DNA from: Zestomonas insulae
GTDB lineage: Bacteria; Pseudomonadota; Gammaproteobacteria; Pseudomonadales; Pseudomonadaceae
Direction of reading: 5' to 3'
NCBI RefSeq assembly: GCF_016901015.1
Contig: NZ_JAFEUP010000002.1
Span: 744,001 to 808,000, forward strand
Length of the DNA stretch: 64,000 nt
A program made the translations under genes and the position numbers. Positions within the stretch are counted from its first letter, which is position 1. Every line of letters starts with the position of its first letter. Below the pieces are notes generated by a model, which did not search any database, was not told the origin of the DNA, and was given only the letters and a program-made list of their open reading frames with translations. Shown here piece after piece: positions 49,146 through 57,706 of this stretch.

Positions 49146-49341
49146 TTCCCTCCAAGCGCGTCACAGTTCGTCGTCTCGTCGTGGTGATACTCAGGCGCCA
49201 CGGCGGGCGACTGCCAACCCAGTCACATTGCCCGCCTTCCTTTTTCCCCTAGACTTAGCCCAACCACGGCCTGGCGCCTGATCCGCCGCCGTTGGACAGC
49301 TTCCGCACTCCGAGATGAGGGCGGCCGGGGGAGGGGATTCG

Positions 49342-50709
49342 ATGAGCATGCAGAACAAGCCGCAGATGGTAGAGGCCGTGATGTTCTTCACTGAACGCGG
49401 TGTCTGCAAAGAAATGCTCTTTCCCGAGTTCGAGGCATTGCTCGACGGCATCGTCAACATGCCCGAGTTCGCCGATCAGCAGATGCGCGCGGTCTACGCG
49501 CTGATCAACCCCCGCCTGATGGTCCGCGCGGCGGTGTTCTTCTACCTCGATTTCGATGAAGACGGGCGCCCCGACAGCGGCTGGAACATCCCGCTGCGCC
49601 ACCTCGCCGAGCGCTCCGGTCGCGGCCCCGACATGGGCGCCGGGCCGATCCGGCTGGCCTGCCGCAGCCAATGCCCGGTGTCCTGGCACCAGATGCACCT
49701 CTGGGATCCGAATCTGGCGCCCGGTCAGAATGATCTGGTTTTGCTGCGCGATGCGGTCAAGCGCAATCAGCTTGGCCTGTTGGTCGAGGAAGAGGGCGCC
49801 CCTGCGGTCGCACCGGAGCGCCTACAGGTCGCCTCCGAAGACAAATGGTATGCCCCGGACCCGGCCAAGGAAGGTGCTGAGCAACTGGCCGCGAAGATGG
49901 ACCAGGAGCACCGGCTGAAAACCGCGCAACTCATCAAGCAGCAGCGCCTGCGCATCAGCAGCCTTGGGCGGCAGCACGAAGAGGAGCTGGCGCGCTTCAA
50001 GCTGGCCGGCGAGGAGCAGCGCAAAACGCTGCTGGCGGAAACCCATGCGTTGCGCCAGACCCTGCGTCAGCAGGAGGGCCTGAACGCCACACTCAAGCAG
50101 CAGTTGAACGAGCAGGCGGACAGCTTCCAGAAAAATCGCGAGGAAATGACCAACCAACTGCGCGCCCTCGAGCGCCACAGCCGCGCCGAGGCCGACATCT
50201 TGCGTTCGCAGTTCGACAACGAGCTGAAGGCGAAGATTGCCGCCGCGGTGGTTGAGTTGCGCGAGCAAATTGCCATTCGCGATGTCGAGCTGGCCTACCG
50301 CAACGAGCTGGACAACCAGATGCAGCAGGAGCTCGAGCGCCTCAAGCGCGAGCGCGACGAGTCGATCGGGCAAAGTGGTGATCAGGTGCTCGAACGCTTA
50401 GCGCGGCTCGGCGTGGTCTTCGTGGTCTATCACCCGGGTGCCGGGCACCTGACCATTCCGCTGCAGGACGTCGCGCGCTATCAGGAAAATCCGCTGGCCT
50501 ACGCCGCCGCCAAGTGCTTCGTCTCGGAAGAGCAGTATCGTCAGTGGCTCGAGCACTATCAGAGTCCGCTGTGCGAGGCGGCGCTGCCCGGTGGCGAGCG
50601 TTGTGCCATACCACTCGAGCGGGTGGAGGCGCCAAGCCGCTTCGTTCTCGGCGACTCCAACTGCTGCGCACGCCACAAGACCACCAGTCGCCTGCGCACC
50701 GTCAGCTAG
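49342..50709 (+). CDS. Coiled-coil protein of unknown function
   Basis: 455-residue soluble protein. ATG 49342 has GGAGGGG upstream; nine codons more are open before it. An N-terminal globular domain (about 1-150) contains VEAVMFFTERGVCKEMLFPEFE and a WHQMHLWDP stretch. A coiled coil of about 170 residues (about 180-345) is rich in Gln, Glu, Arg and Leu. The C-terminal domain (about 350-455) has five cysteines/charged turns including CEAALPGGERCAIPLERV and NCCARH, possibly a metal site. I do not recognise the family; I believe relatives occur in other pseudomonads. The next gene starts four bases later. Confidence 0.88.
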   Translation: MSMQNKPQMVEAVMFFTERGVCKEMLFPEFEALLDGIVNMPEFADQQMRAVYALINPRLMVRAAVFFYLDFDEDGRPDSGWNIPLRHLAERSGRGPDMGAGPIRLACRSQCPVSWHQMHLWDPNLAPGQNDLVLLRDAVKRNQLGLLVEEEGAPAVAPERLQVASEDKWYAPDPAKEGAEQLAAKMDQEHRLKTAQLIKQQRLRISSLGRQHEEELARFKLAGEEQRKTLLAETHALRQTLRQQEGLNATLKQQLNEQADSFQKNREEMTNQLRALERHSRAEADILRSQFDNELKAKIAAAVVELREQIAIRDVELAYRNELDNQMQQELERLKRERDESIGQSGDQVLERLARLGVVFVVYHPGAGHLTIPLQDVARYQENPLAYAAAKCFVSEEQYRQWLEHYQSPLCEAALPGGERCAIPLERVEAPSRFVLGDSNCCARHKTTSRLRTVS

Positions 50710-50712
50710 ACC

Positions 50713-51675
50713 TTGCCGCTCGTAGTTCCCCAGTGGTCGCCGTGGGCGCCGCTCCAGTCGCTGAAGCTTGCATGGTTGCAGCAGTACGGCATCGAGGTCG
50801 CCGTGCTGCGCCTGGACCTGATCGATGCGCAGGTTTCCGGCAACAAGTGGTTCAAGCTCGTCGAGTACCTGCGTGAAGCGGCTGAGCGCGGTGCCGAGGG
50901 GCTGATCAGCTTGGGCGGCGCGCACTCCAATCATCTGCATGCCTTGGCCGCCGCCGGTCGGCGCTTCGGCTTTCCTACCGTCGGCCTGCTCCGTGGCAAT
51001 CCCCAGGACACGCCCACCGTCAGCGATTTGCAGGCCTGCGGTATGCAGCTGCACTGGTTGGGCTATGGCGGTTATCGCGCACGTCATGAGGCTGACTTCT
51101 GGGTACCTTGGGGGCAACTCTATCCGCAACTGCATCCAGTGCCGGAAGGTGGCGGCGGCCTGCTTGGCGCGCTGGGCTGCATGACCTTGCTGGACATGGT
51201 CAAGGCCCAGCTCGGCGAGCTGGGTTGGGACGACTATCACGGCTGGTGGATGGGCGTCGGCACCGGGACCACACTGGCCGGGCTGGTGCTGGCGGAAGAC
51301 GGTCAACACCCGGTGTATGGCGCGCAGGCGGTGCCTGCTGACCACGGTGTCGTCGAGCAGGTGCGCGCCGTCCTGGCTGAGGCTGAGCGGCCCGACCTGG
51401 GCTATCTGCTGATCGATGCCTGTCGTGGTGGTTTCGCCAAGGTCGACGCCGAGCTGGTGGCGTTCATGCGCGCGGCCGAGATCGAAGCGCAGCTGCCGTT
51501 GGAGCCGCTGTACACCGCCAAGGCGCTGATTGCATTGCGCCAGCATGTTGAGGCCGGCTATTTTGCCGCCGGTAGCCGATTGATCTTCGTTCACACCGGG
51601 GGCCTGCAAGGCCGTGCCGCATCGCTTGCAGCACTGCGCGAGCCACCGGGTCCTGTAGGGATGCCAAGCCGTTGA
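50713..51675 (+). CDS. PLP enzyme of ACC deaminase / D-cysteine desulfhydrase family
   Basis: 320-residue fold-type II PLP enzyme. The cofactor lysine is in VSGNKWFKLVEYL (near residue 47); GGAHSNHLHALAAAGRRFGF and GVGTGTTLAGLVLA (phosphate-binding loop) are the family landmarks. Start is TTG 50713, the first possible codon after an in-frame stop at 50707. The tight GGAHSNH motif is shared by D-cysteine desulfhydrase and 1-aminocyclopropane-1-carboxylate deaminase; the two cannot be told apart here, and most proteobacterial relatives are desulfhydrases. Stop overlaps the cNMP/rhodanese gene by one base. Confidence 0.88.
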   Translation: MPLVVPQWSPWAPLQSLKLAWLQQYGIEVAVLRLDLIDAQVSGNKWFKLVEYLREAAERGAEGLISLGGAHSNHLHALAAAGRRFGFPTVGLLRGNPQDTPTVSDLQACGMQLHWLGYGGYRARHEADFWVPWGQLYPQLHPVPEGGGGLLGALGCMTLLDMVKAQLGELGWDDYHGWWMGVGTGTTLAGLVLAEDGQHPVYGAQAVPADHGVVEQVRAVLAEAERPDLGYLLIDACRGGFAKVDAELVAFMRAAEIEAQLPLEPLYTAKALIALRQHVEAGYFAAGSRLIFVHTGGLQGRAASLAALREPPGPVGMPSR

Positions 51676-52784
51676 TGAGCGCCCCCCTGAGTTTCGAGCA
51701 ACTGCGCGGTTTGACGCCGCTCGATGCACTGTCCGAGCAGCAGTGGCGCGAACTGCGCGGCCAGTTGGTGCCGCAGCCGCTGCTGGCCGGGCAGTTGCTG
51801 TGTCGTCTGGGAGACCAGACACGGGTCAGCTATTTCTTGCTGGCCGGTACGTTGCTGCTGCGCAGTGCCGACGGCCGCGAGATTCGCCTTGTGGCCGGCA
51901 GCCGCGCCAGCTGTCACCCGCTGTCGCCCAGCCTGCCGCGCCAGCACGAGGTCCGTGCGCTCAGCGATGCGAGCGTGCTGGCGATCGACAGCGCAGAGCT
52001 GGACCGTCTGCTGACCTGGCGACAAGTCTGCGCCAACCTGCTGCTGGAGCTGGCGGGGGAGGCCGATGGTGATGGCTGGCTGGAGGCGTTGCTGCAGAAT
52101 CCGCTGTTTGCCAAGGTGCCGGCGGCAAATGTCCGCGCCATGCTCGAACGTCTGCAGCCGATGGAGTTGCCGGCGGGGGCGGCGGTCGTCCGCGAGGGTG
52201 AGGTTGGAGACTGCTGCTATTTCCTCCGTCGCGGCCGTGCGCAGGTGATGCGCGGTGCCAACGGCGATCGGCAAGTGCTGGCGGAGCTGGAGATGGGCGC
52301 CTGTTTCGGCGAGGAGGCGCTGTTGTCCGGCAGTGTGCGTAACGCCAGCGTAACCCTGCTCGAGGCGGGTTGCGTGATGCGCCTCGATCGCCAGGATTTC
52401 CTTGCCCTGCTCAAGGCGCCGGTGGTGGCCGAAGTGGGGCTGGGTGAGGCGGCTCGCCTGCTCTCCAACGGAGCGCAGTGGCTGGATGTGCGCCTGCAGG
52501 AGGAGTACGAGCGTGGTCATGCCCTGGAGGCGTTGAACATGCCGTTGCACCTACTGCGCCTGAAGTCGCGCTTGCTGGATTCTGCGCGTACCTACCTGTG
52601 CTACTGCGACAGCGGCAAGCGCAGCGCCAGCGCGGCCTTCCTGCTCTCGCAGCAGGGCTTTACCAGCTATGTGCTGCGCGATGGCGTCGACGCATTGCCG
52701 GCGGTGCAGCGCGACGCCTTGCTGTGCGACAGCGGCGCCGGCTATCTGGCCCGCTCCGGTGGGCGGGTCGACCGTAGCCGCTGA
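51675..52784 (+). CDS. Double cyclic-nucleotide-binding domain / rhodanese fusion protein
   Basis: 369-residue fusion. Two cNMP-binding-like beta-roll domains: about 10-120 (degenerate) and about 130-250 with LPAGAAVVREGEVGDCCYFL, LEMGACFGEEALLSGSVRNAS, close to the phosphate cassette FGE-A-L-x(n)-R-N/A. A rhodanese domain covers about 255-360, with WLDVRLQEEYERGHALEALN and the active-site loop YCDSGKRSASAAFLL, in which Cys is followed by DSGKRS (CxxGxRS form). Catalysis of sulfur transfer or binding is plausible. ATG 51675 overlaps the preceding desulfhydrase-like gene by one base. A sulfur-related function shared by the two is inference. Confidence 0.9.
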   Translation: MSAPLSFEQLRGLTPLDALSEQQWRELRGQLVPQPLLAGQLLCRLGDQTRVSYFLLAGTLLLRSADGREIRLVAGSRASCHPLSPSLPRQHEVRALSDASVLAIDSAELDRLLTWRQVCANLLLELAGEADGDGWLEALLQNPLFAKVPAANVRAMLERLQPMELPAGAAVVREGEVGDCCYFLRRGRAQVMRGANGDRQVLAELEMGACFGEEALLSGSVRNASVTLLEAGCVMRLDRQDFLALLKAPVVAEVGLGEAARLLSNGAQWLDVRLQEEYERGHALEALNMPLHLLRLKSRLLDSARTYLCYCDSGKRSASAAFLLSQQGFTSYVLRDGVDALPAVQRDALLCDSGAGYLARSGGRVDRSR

Positions 52785-52794
52785 GTAGCCCGCA

Positions 52795-53724
52795 TCAGTG
52801 CGGCCAGCTGTCGCGCACCAGGAACAGCCGCTCCGCTTCCCGCCAGTCATCGCCGTCGGCTTCGAGGCGCACCAGCAGTTGCGCTGGCGCTTGCGGCTCC
52901 AGCGCCTCCAGCCAACTGGCGATCTGCGCTTCGTCCCACAGTTGCCCTGCTTCGAGGCGTGCCGGCGCCAGCCAGGCCGGCCGCGGCAGCGGCATCCAGT
53001 GGCCGGCGTGCGCGGCCTGATAGGCCGGCCAGGCGTGCCGGTGTAGCCAGCGGCCGCGCAAATGCTGGGGATCGACGATCGGCGGCACGACGCACGGCTC
53101 CGGCCAGGCATAGAACAAATAACCAGCCATCCACAGCGCAGCTCGGGCCTGTGTCGCGCCGACTTCTCTGAGCGCCGCCTGCGCCTGCGGGTGCGCCGAT
53201 AGCGCCAGCTGACGTTCGCTCAAGTGCGTGAGCTTGAGATCGAGCCGGTCGTGGCTGCCGGGACCGAGCCAGTAGCGCGGGTTGGCTGCCGCGTGGCTGC
53301 CGAGGCCGAGATAGAGCTTGATCGCCAGCTCGATGTGGTGGACGCCCTCGCCGTCGCGCAGTAGCAGGTCCAACTCGCCGAGGGTATGGCCTTCCTGGCG
53401 GATCGGCAGGTTGGTGGCGAGCACCTCGATATCCGGCGCCGCCTGCACGGCGAACTGCCAGAGACGCTCGTAGTAGAGCCCGAGACGCCGTTCAGGGTGT
53501 TCGGCGAGCCAGCGTTCCAGGGCCTGCGCGTCGCCGTCCAGGGCGCGCAGCCAGTCGGCCAGCAGCCCCGGCTGGCGCGCCCAACTTGTGGCGTGCAGTG
53601 GGTGGCGCTGCGGTTTGGGCGTGATGGCGAGCAGCGGCGGGGCGGTCAGCACCCAGGCAAGGTCGCGCACCTGCGGGTGGCGCAGGTGCAGGGGCAGGTC
53701 GGCAAGTGCGCTGAAGGGCGTCAT
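52795..53724 (-). CDS. DUF1853 family protein
   Basis: 309-residue cytoplasmic protein starting at ATG 53724 (MTPFSALADLPLHLRHPQVR); the frame is open upstream but reaches the neighbouring region. Matches the DUF1853 pattern: RHPQVRDLAWVL, RLGLYYERLWQFAV, GELDLLLRDGEGVHHIELAIKLYLG and HDRLDLKLTHLSERQLAL. The Glu-Leu-Asp ... Glu-x-x-x-Lys arrangement resembles a PD-(D/E)XK nuclease core, though this is inference. Convergent with the cNMP/rhodanese gene and divergent from nadK. Confidence 0.85.
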   Translation of the reverse strand: MTPFSALADLPLHLRHPQVRDLAWVLTAPPLLAITPKPQRHPLHATSWARQPGLLADWLRALDGDAQALERWLAEHPERRLGLYYERLWQFAVQAAPDIEVLATNLPIRQEGHTLGELDLLLRDGEGVHHIELAIKLYLGLGSHAAANPRYWLGPGSHDRLDLKLTHLSERQLALSAHPQAQAALREVGATQARAALWMAGYLFYAWPEPCVVPPIVDPQHLRGRWLHRHAWPAYQAAHAGHWMPLPRPAWLAPARLEAGQLWDEAQIASWLEALEPQAPAQLLVRLEADGDDWREAERLFLVRDSWPH

Positions 53725-53819
53725 GCTGCGAGCATAGCGGGTGTGGCTGCTGGTTTGCCGCTGTTGCCGGCTTTCCCCCATAATTCCGACATCCCGTCCT
53801 AGAGCTGCGCAGGATTCCC

Positions 53820-54710
53820 ATGGAGCAATTCCGCAATATCGGCGTCATCGGTCGGCTAGGCAGTTCGCAGGCGCTCGATACCATTCGCCGTCTGAAGAAG
53901 TTTCTGCTCGATCGGCACCTGCATGTGATCCTCGAGGACACCATCGCCGAAGCGCTGCCCGGTCACGGCCTGCAGACCTCGTCGCGGCGTAACCTCGGCG
54001 AGGTCTGCGACCTGGTGATCGTCGTCGGCGGCGACGGCAGCCTGCTCGGTGCGGCCCGCGCGCTGGCGCGCCACAAGGTGCCAGTGCTGGGCATCAACCG
54101 CGGCAGCCTGGGCTTTCTCACCGACATCCTGCCGGACGAACTGGAGGTCAAGGTCGCCGAAGTGCTCGACGGCCAGTACTCGGTGGAAAGCCGCTTCCTG
54201 CTCGAGGCGGAAGTGCGCCGGCATGGCGAGGCGATCGGCCAGGGCGACGCGCTGAACGATGTGGTGCTGCACCCCGGCAAGTCGACCAAGATGATCGAGT
54301 TCGAGTTGTTCATCGACGGCCATTTCGTTTGCAGCCAGAAGGCCGACGGCTTGATCGTCGCCACGCCGACCGGTTCGACCGCCTACTCGCTGTCCGCCGG
54401 CGGGCCGATCATGCATCCCAAGCTGGATGCCATCGTCGTAGTGCCGATGTACCCGCACACCCTGTCGAGCCGGCCGATCGTGGTCGATGCCAACAGCGAG
54501 CTGAAGATCGTCGTGGCCAAGGACATGCAGATCTATCCGCTGGTGTCGTGCGACGGGCAGAACCACTTCACCTGCGCGCCGGGCGACACCATCACCGTCA
54601 ACAAGAAGGCGCAGAAACTCAGCCTGATCCACCCGCTCGACCACAACTATTACGAAGTCTGTCGGACCAAGCTGGGGTGGGGCAGTCGCCTGGGCAACGG
54701 GAGCGACTGA
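53820..54710 (+). CDS. nadK: NAD kinase
   Basis: ATP-dependent kinase making NADP from NAD. 296 residues. The catalytic motif VIVVGGDGSLLGAARALARH (GGDG) is at about 62-82; NRGSLGFLTDI and LNDVVLHPGKSTKMIEFEL (conserved NE/D segment) bind NAD, and GSTAYSLSAGGPI completes the site. The stop shares one base with the start of the next gene, a PPP-like phosphatase. Confidence 0.98.
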   Translation: MEQFRNIGVIGRLGSSQALDTIRRLKKFLLDRHLHVILEDTIAEALPGHGLQTSSRRNLGEVCDLVIVVGGDGSLLGAARALARHKVPVLGINRGSLGFLTDILPDELEVKVAEVLDGQYSVESRFLLEAEVRRHGEAIGQGDALNDVVLHPGKSTKMIEFELFIDGHFVCSQKADGLIVATPTGSTAYSLSAGGPIMHPKLDAIVVVPMYPHTLSSRPIVVDANSELKIVVAKDMQIYPLVSCDGQNHFTCAPGDTITVNKKAQKLSLIHPLDHNYYEVCRTKLGWGSRLGNGSD

Positions 54711-55681
54711 TGCTCGATCCGGCGCGAAGCTACGACCTGATCGGCGACGTGCATGGCTGTGCGCGTACCTTGCAGCGTCTCCTCGACCAGCTCGGCTACC
54801 GGCAGCAGGGCGGCGTCTGGCGCCACCCGCAGCGCATGGCGCTGTTCCTCGGTGACATCGTCGATCGCGGCCCGCGAGTGCGCGAGGCCCTGCACCTGGT
54901 GCACGGCATGGTCGAGGCCGGCCAGGCGCAGTGCATCATGGGCAATCACGAGTTCTATGCGCTTGGCTGGAGCACCCCGGCGGCACCGGGCAGCGGCAAG
55001 CACTTCGTGCGCGAGCACACGCCGCGGCATGCGCGGCTGATTCGCCAGACTCTCGAGCAGTTCGAAGACTATCCAGCGGACTGGCGCGATTTCCTCCAGT
55101 GGTTCCACGAGTTGCCGCTGGTCATCGATGCCGGGCGGTTCCGCATGGTGCATGCCTGCTGGGACAGCGAACTGATCGCCACGCTGCGCTCGACCTATCC
55201 CGAAGCGCGCATCGACCAGAGTTTCGTCCAGGCCTCGGCGGTGCCGGGCAGCTTCGCCTCGCGGGTGATCAACCGCCTGTTGCGCGGTACCGACATGCGC
55301 TTGCCGGATGGTCTGACCCTGACCAGCGACGATGGCTTCACGCGCGGCTCGTTCCGTACCAAGTTCTGGGAAGAAGACCCACAAACCTATGGCGATATCG
55401 TCTTCCAACCGGACGCGTTGCCGGAGTGGGTGGCGCGCACCCCGTTGAGCGATGCGGAGAAGAACGAATTGCTGCGTTATGGCGAGCAGGAGCCGATGTT
55501 GTTCGTGGGGCATTACTGGCGCAGTGGGCGCCCGGCGCCGATCCGGCCGAACCTGGCCTGCCTGGATTACAGTGCGGTGCTGTTCGGCAAGCTGGTGGCT
55601 TACCGGCTCGATCAGGAAACCCGTCTCGACCCGCGCAAGTTCGTGTGGGTCGACGTGGATCGCCCGGAGGCGCTGCGATGA
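54710..55681 (+). CDS. PPP-type metallophosphoesterase (serine/threonine phosphatase-like)
   Basis: 323-residue calcineurin-like phosphatase. The dimetal motifs are in place: YDLIGDVHGCARTL (GDVHG), FLGDIVDRGPRVREA (GDxVDRG), IMGNHEFYALG (GNHE) and LFVGHYWRSG (H). Bacterial PrpA/ApaH-like members act on phosphoproteins or dinucleoside tetraphosphates; specificity cannot be read here. The insert between GNHE and the C-terminal His is longer than in ApaH. TGATG overlap with nadK and ATGA overlap with the rhomboid gene. Confidence 0.9.
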   Translation: MLDPARSYDLIGDVHGCARTLQRLLDQLGYRQQGGVWRHPQRMALFLGDIVDRGPRVREALHLVHGMVEAGQAQCIMGNHEFYALGWSTPAAPGSGKHFVREHTPRHARLIRQTLEQFEDYPADWRDFLQWFHELPLVIDAGRFRMVHACWDSELIATLRSTYPEARIDQSFVQASAVPGSFASRVINRLLRGTDMRLPDGLTLTSDDGFTRGSFRTKFWEEDPQTYGDIVFQPDALPEWVARTPLSDAEKNELLRYGEQEPMLFVGHYWRSGRPAPIRPNLACLDYSAVLFGKLVAYRLDQETRLDPRKFVWVDVDRPEALR

Positions 55682-56547
55682 GTGCCATCGAAGCGCTGCG
55701 CCTGCCGGCGCAACAGGATCTGAGCGGTTTCGTCACCCTGCTGCAGCGCCTCGGCGTGCCACATCGGGTCAGCGAGGAGCGCGGCGAGCAGGTCCTCTGG
55801 GTGCCGGGCGAAGCCCTGGCCGGGCAGGTGCGCCAGCTCTACGAGCGCTACCCGGAGGGCGATGCGCAAGGTGAGCTGGCCGACCTCCAGGTGGAGAAAG
55901 CCAGTGCGCCGACCGGGTTTCTGGTCCAGTTGCGGCACAGTCCGATCACCGCGCTGATCCTGCTGTTGACCCTGGTGGTCGCCGCGGTGACCTTGCTCGG
56001 CGAGAACTTCGCCACGATTCGCTGGTTGAGCTTTCAGGACTTCAGCATCCACGGCGACTACATCCGCTTTGTCCCGCTGAGCGAGAGCCTGGCCGCCGGT
56101 CAGTATTGGCGGGTGATCACGCCGATGCTGATCCACTTCGGCATCCTGCACCTGGCGATGAATGCCATGTGGTACTGGGAGCTCGGGCGGCGTATCGAGG
56201 CCCGCCAGGGCGGCGTGATGCTGCTCGGCCTGACGCTGACCTTCGCCCTGATGTCGAACGTGGTGCAGTACGGCTGGAGTGGACCGTCGCTGTTCGGCGG
56301 TTTGTCCGGGGTGCTCTACGGCTTGCTCGGCCACTGCTGGATCTTCCAGCTGCTGGCGCCGAATCCGGCGTACCGCCTGCCCAAGGGCGTGGTGGTGATG
56401 ATGCTGATCTGGCTGCTGATCTGCCTGTCGGGCGCGATTACCGCCCTGGGCTTCGGTGCGATTGCCAACGGTGCGCATGTCGGCGGCCTGCTGATCGGCT
56501 GTGCCACTGGACTGGTGGGCGGTGCGCTGGCCCGTCTGCACCGCTAA
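55678..56547 (+). CDS. Rhomboid-family intramembrane serine protease
   Basis: 289-residue polytopic protein. The N-terminal cytoplasmic domain (about 1-80: HRVSEERGEQVLWVPGEA) resembles the GlpG-type domain, followed by six to seven membrane helices. The catalytic serine is in GGLSGVLYGLLGH and the histidine in NGAHVGGLLIG, with HLAMNAMWYW as the conserved HxxxN element. All catalytic residues are intact, so it is likely an active protease. Starts within the phosphatase stop (ATGA). Confidence 0.94.
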   Translation: MSAIEALRLPAQQDLSGFVTLLQRLGVPHRVSEERGEQVLWVPGEALAGQVRQLYERYPEGDAQGELADLQVEKASAPTGFLVQLRHSPITALILLLTLVVAAVTLLGENFATIRWLSFQDFSIHGDYIRFVPLSESLAAGQYWRVITPMLIHFGILHLAMNAMWYWELGRRIEARQGGVMLLGLTLTFALMSNVVQYGWSGPSLFGGLSGVLYGLLGHCWIFQLLAPNPAYRLPKGVVVMMLIWLLICLSGAITALGFGAIANGAHVGGLLIGCATGLVGGALARLHR

Positions 56548-56576
56548 ACTGCGCACCTTTGCTTTTGGAGGCTGGC

Positions 56577-56843
56577 ATGTTGTCCTTTCTGGAAATGATC
56601 GAAAACATCACCCCCGATATCTACGAAAGCCTCAAATTGGCGGTGGAAATCGGCAAATGGTCCGACGGTCGCAAGCTGACCCAGGAACAGAAGGAGCTGT
56701 CGCTGCAGGCGCTGATCGCCTGGGAGCTGCAGAACCTGCCGGAAGACCAGCGCATCGGCTACATGGGCCCGCAGGAATGCAGCTCGAAGTCCGAGACAGT
56801 GCCGAACCTGCTGTTCAGTACCTCGTCGGGTACCCTGCATTGA
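56577..56843 (+). CDS. DUF1315 (YeaC-like) protein
   Basis: 88-residue protein starting at ATG 56577 (LSFLEMIENITPDIYESLKL) with GGAGGC upstream. LAVEIGKWSDGRKLTQEQ and LQALIAWE are typical of the YeaC/DUF1315 family, whose function is unknown. The C-terminus ends SSSGTLH-like. Its stop overlaps the next ATG by one base. Confidence 0.9.
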   Translation: MLSFLEMIENITPDIYESLKLAVEIGKWSDGRKLTQEQKELSLQALIAWELQNLPEDQRIGYMGPQECSSKSETVPNLLFSTSSGTLH

Positions 56844-57670
56844 TGAACGAGCTGGCGCGCGGCGCGTTGAGCAAGATGGCCACCCAGCTCGACGCTCCAG
56901 TGCAGTACGCCTTTCGCTTGGGCGACGAGCAGCTGCCGGTCAATCCGCTGATCGGCCAGCGCATCCGTCTGGAATACCTCGGTGCGATCCACTGCAGCCA
57001 CTGTGGGCGGCGCACCAAGACCAGCTTCGCCCAGGGCTATTGCTACCCCTGCATGCAGAAGCTCGCGCAGTGCGACGTTTGCATCATGAGCCCGGAACGC
57101 TGCCACTACGACCAGGGCACCTGCCGCGAGCCGAGTTGGGGCGAGCAATTCTGCATGACCGATCACGTGGTCTACCTGGCCAATTCGTCGGGGATCAAGG
57201 TCGGCATCACCCGTGCCACGCAGATTCCCACGCGCTGGCTGGATCAGGGTGCCAGCCAGGCGCTGCCGATCCTGCGTGTCGCCACCCGCCAGCAATCCGG
57301 GCTGGTCGAAGATTTGCTGCGCAGCCAGGTGCCCGATCGCACCAACTGGCGCGCACTGCTCAAGGGGGACGCCGAACCGCTGGACCTCGTGGCGATCCGC
57401 GAGCAGTTGTTCGAGCGTTGCGCCGATGGTTTGCAGGCCTTGCAGCAGCGCTTCGGGCTGCAGGCGATCCAGCCGCTGACGGATGGGCAGCCCATCGAGA
57501 TTCGTTACCCGGTCGAGGCCTATCCGGCCAAACTGACCAGCTTCAACCTGGACAAGGATCCGATTGCCGAGGGCACGCTGCTCGGCATCAAGGGTCAGTA
57601 TCTGTTGTTCGATACTGGCGTCATCAATATCCGCAAGTACACGGCCTACCAACTCGCCATCCACCAGTGA
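56843..57670 (+). CDS. DUF2797 protein with cysteine cluster and GIY-YIG-like core
   Basis: 275-residue protein. Residues about 50-100 hold eight or more cysteines in pairs (CSHCGRRTK, CYPCMQKLAQCDVC, ERCHYDQGTC), a likely zinc-binding region. It continues with HVVYLANSSGIKVGITRATQ and RWLDQGASQALPIL, which resembles a GIY-YIG nuclease strand pair (hydrophobic Y-L-A ... G-I-K-V-G-I-T-R). The family is uncharacterised. Adjacent to yeaC-like and pepN genes, an order I recall in other pseudomonads. Confidence 0.88.
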   Translation: MNELARGALSKMATQLDAPVQYAFRLGDEQLPVNPLIGQRIRLEYLGAIHCSHCGRRTKTSFAQGYCYPCMQKLAQCDVCIMSPERCHYDQGTCREPSWGEQFCMTDHVVYLANSSGIKVGITRATQIPTRWLDQGASQALPILRVATRQQSGLVEDLLRSQVPDRTNWRALLKGDAEPLDLVAIREQLFERCADGLQALQQRFGLQAIQPLTDGQPIEIRYPVEAYPAKLTSFNLDKDPIAEGTLLGIKGQYLLFDTGVINIRKYTAYQLAIHQ

Positions 57671-57706
57671 TGGGCGCCGTGTCGCACTGAAGAAGGGCCA
57701 CAAGCC

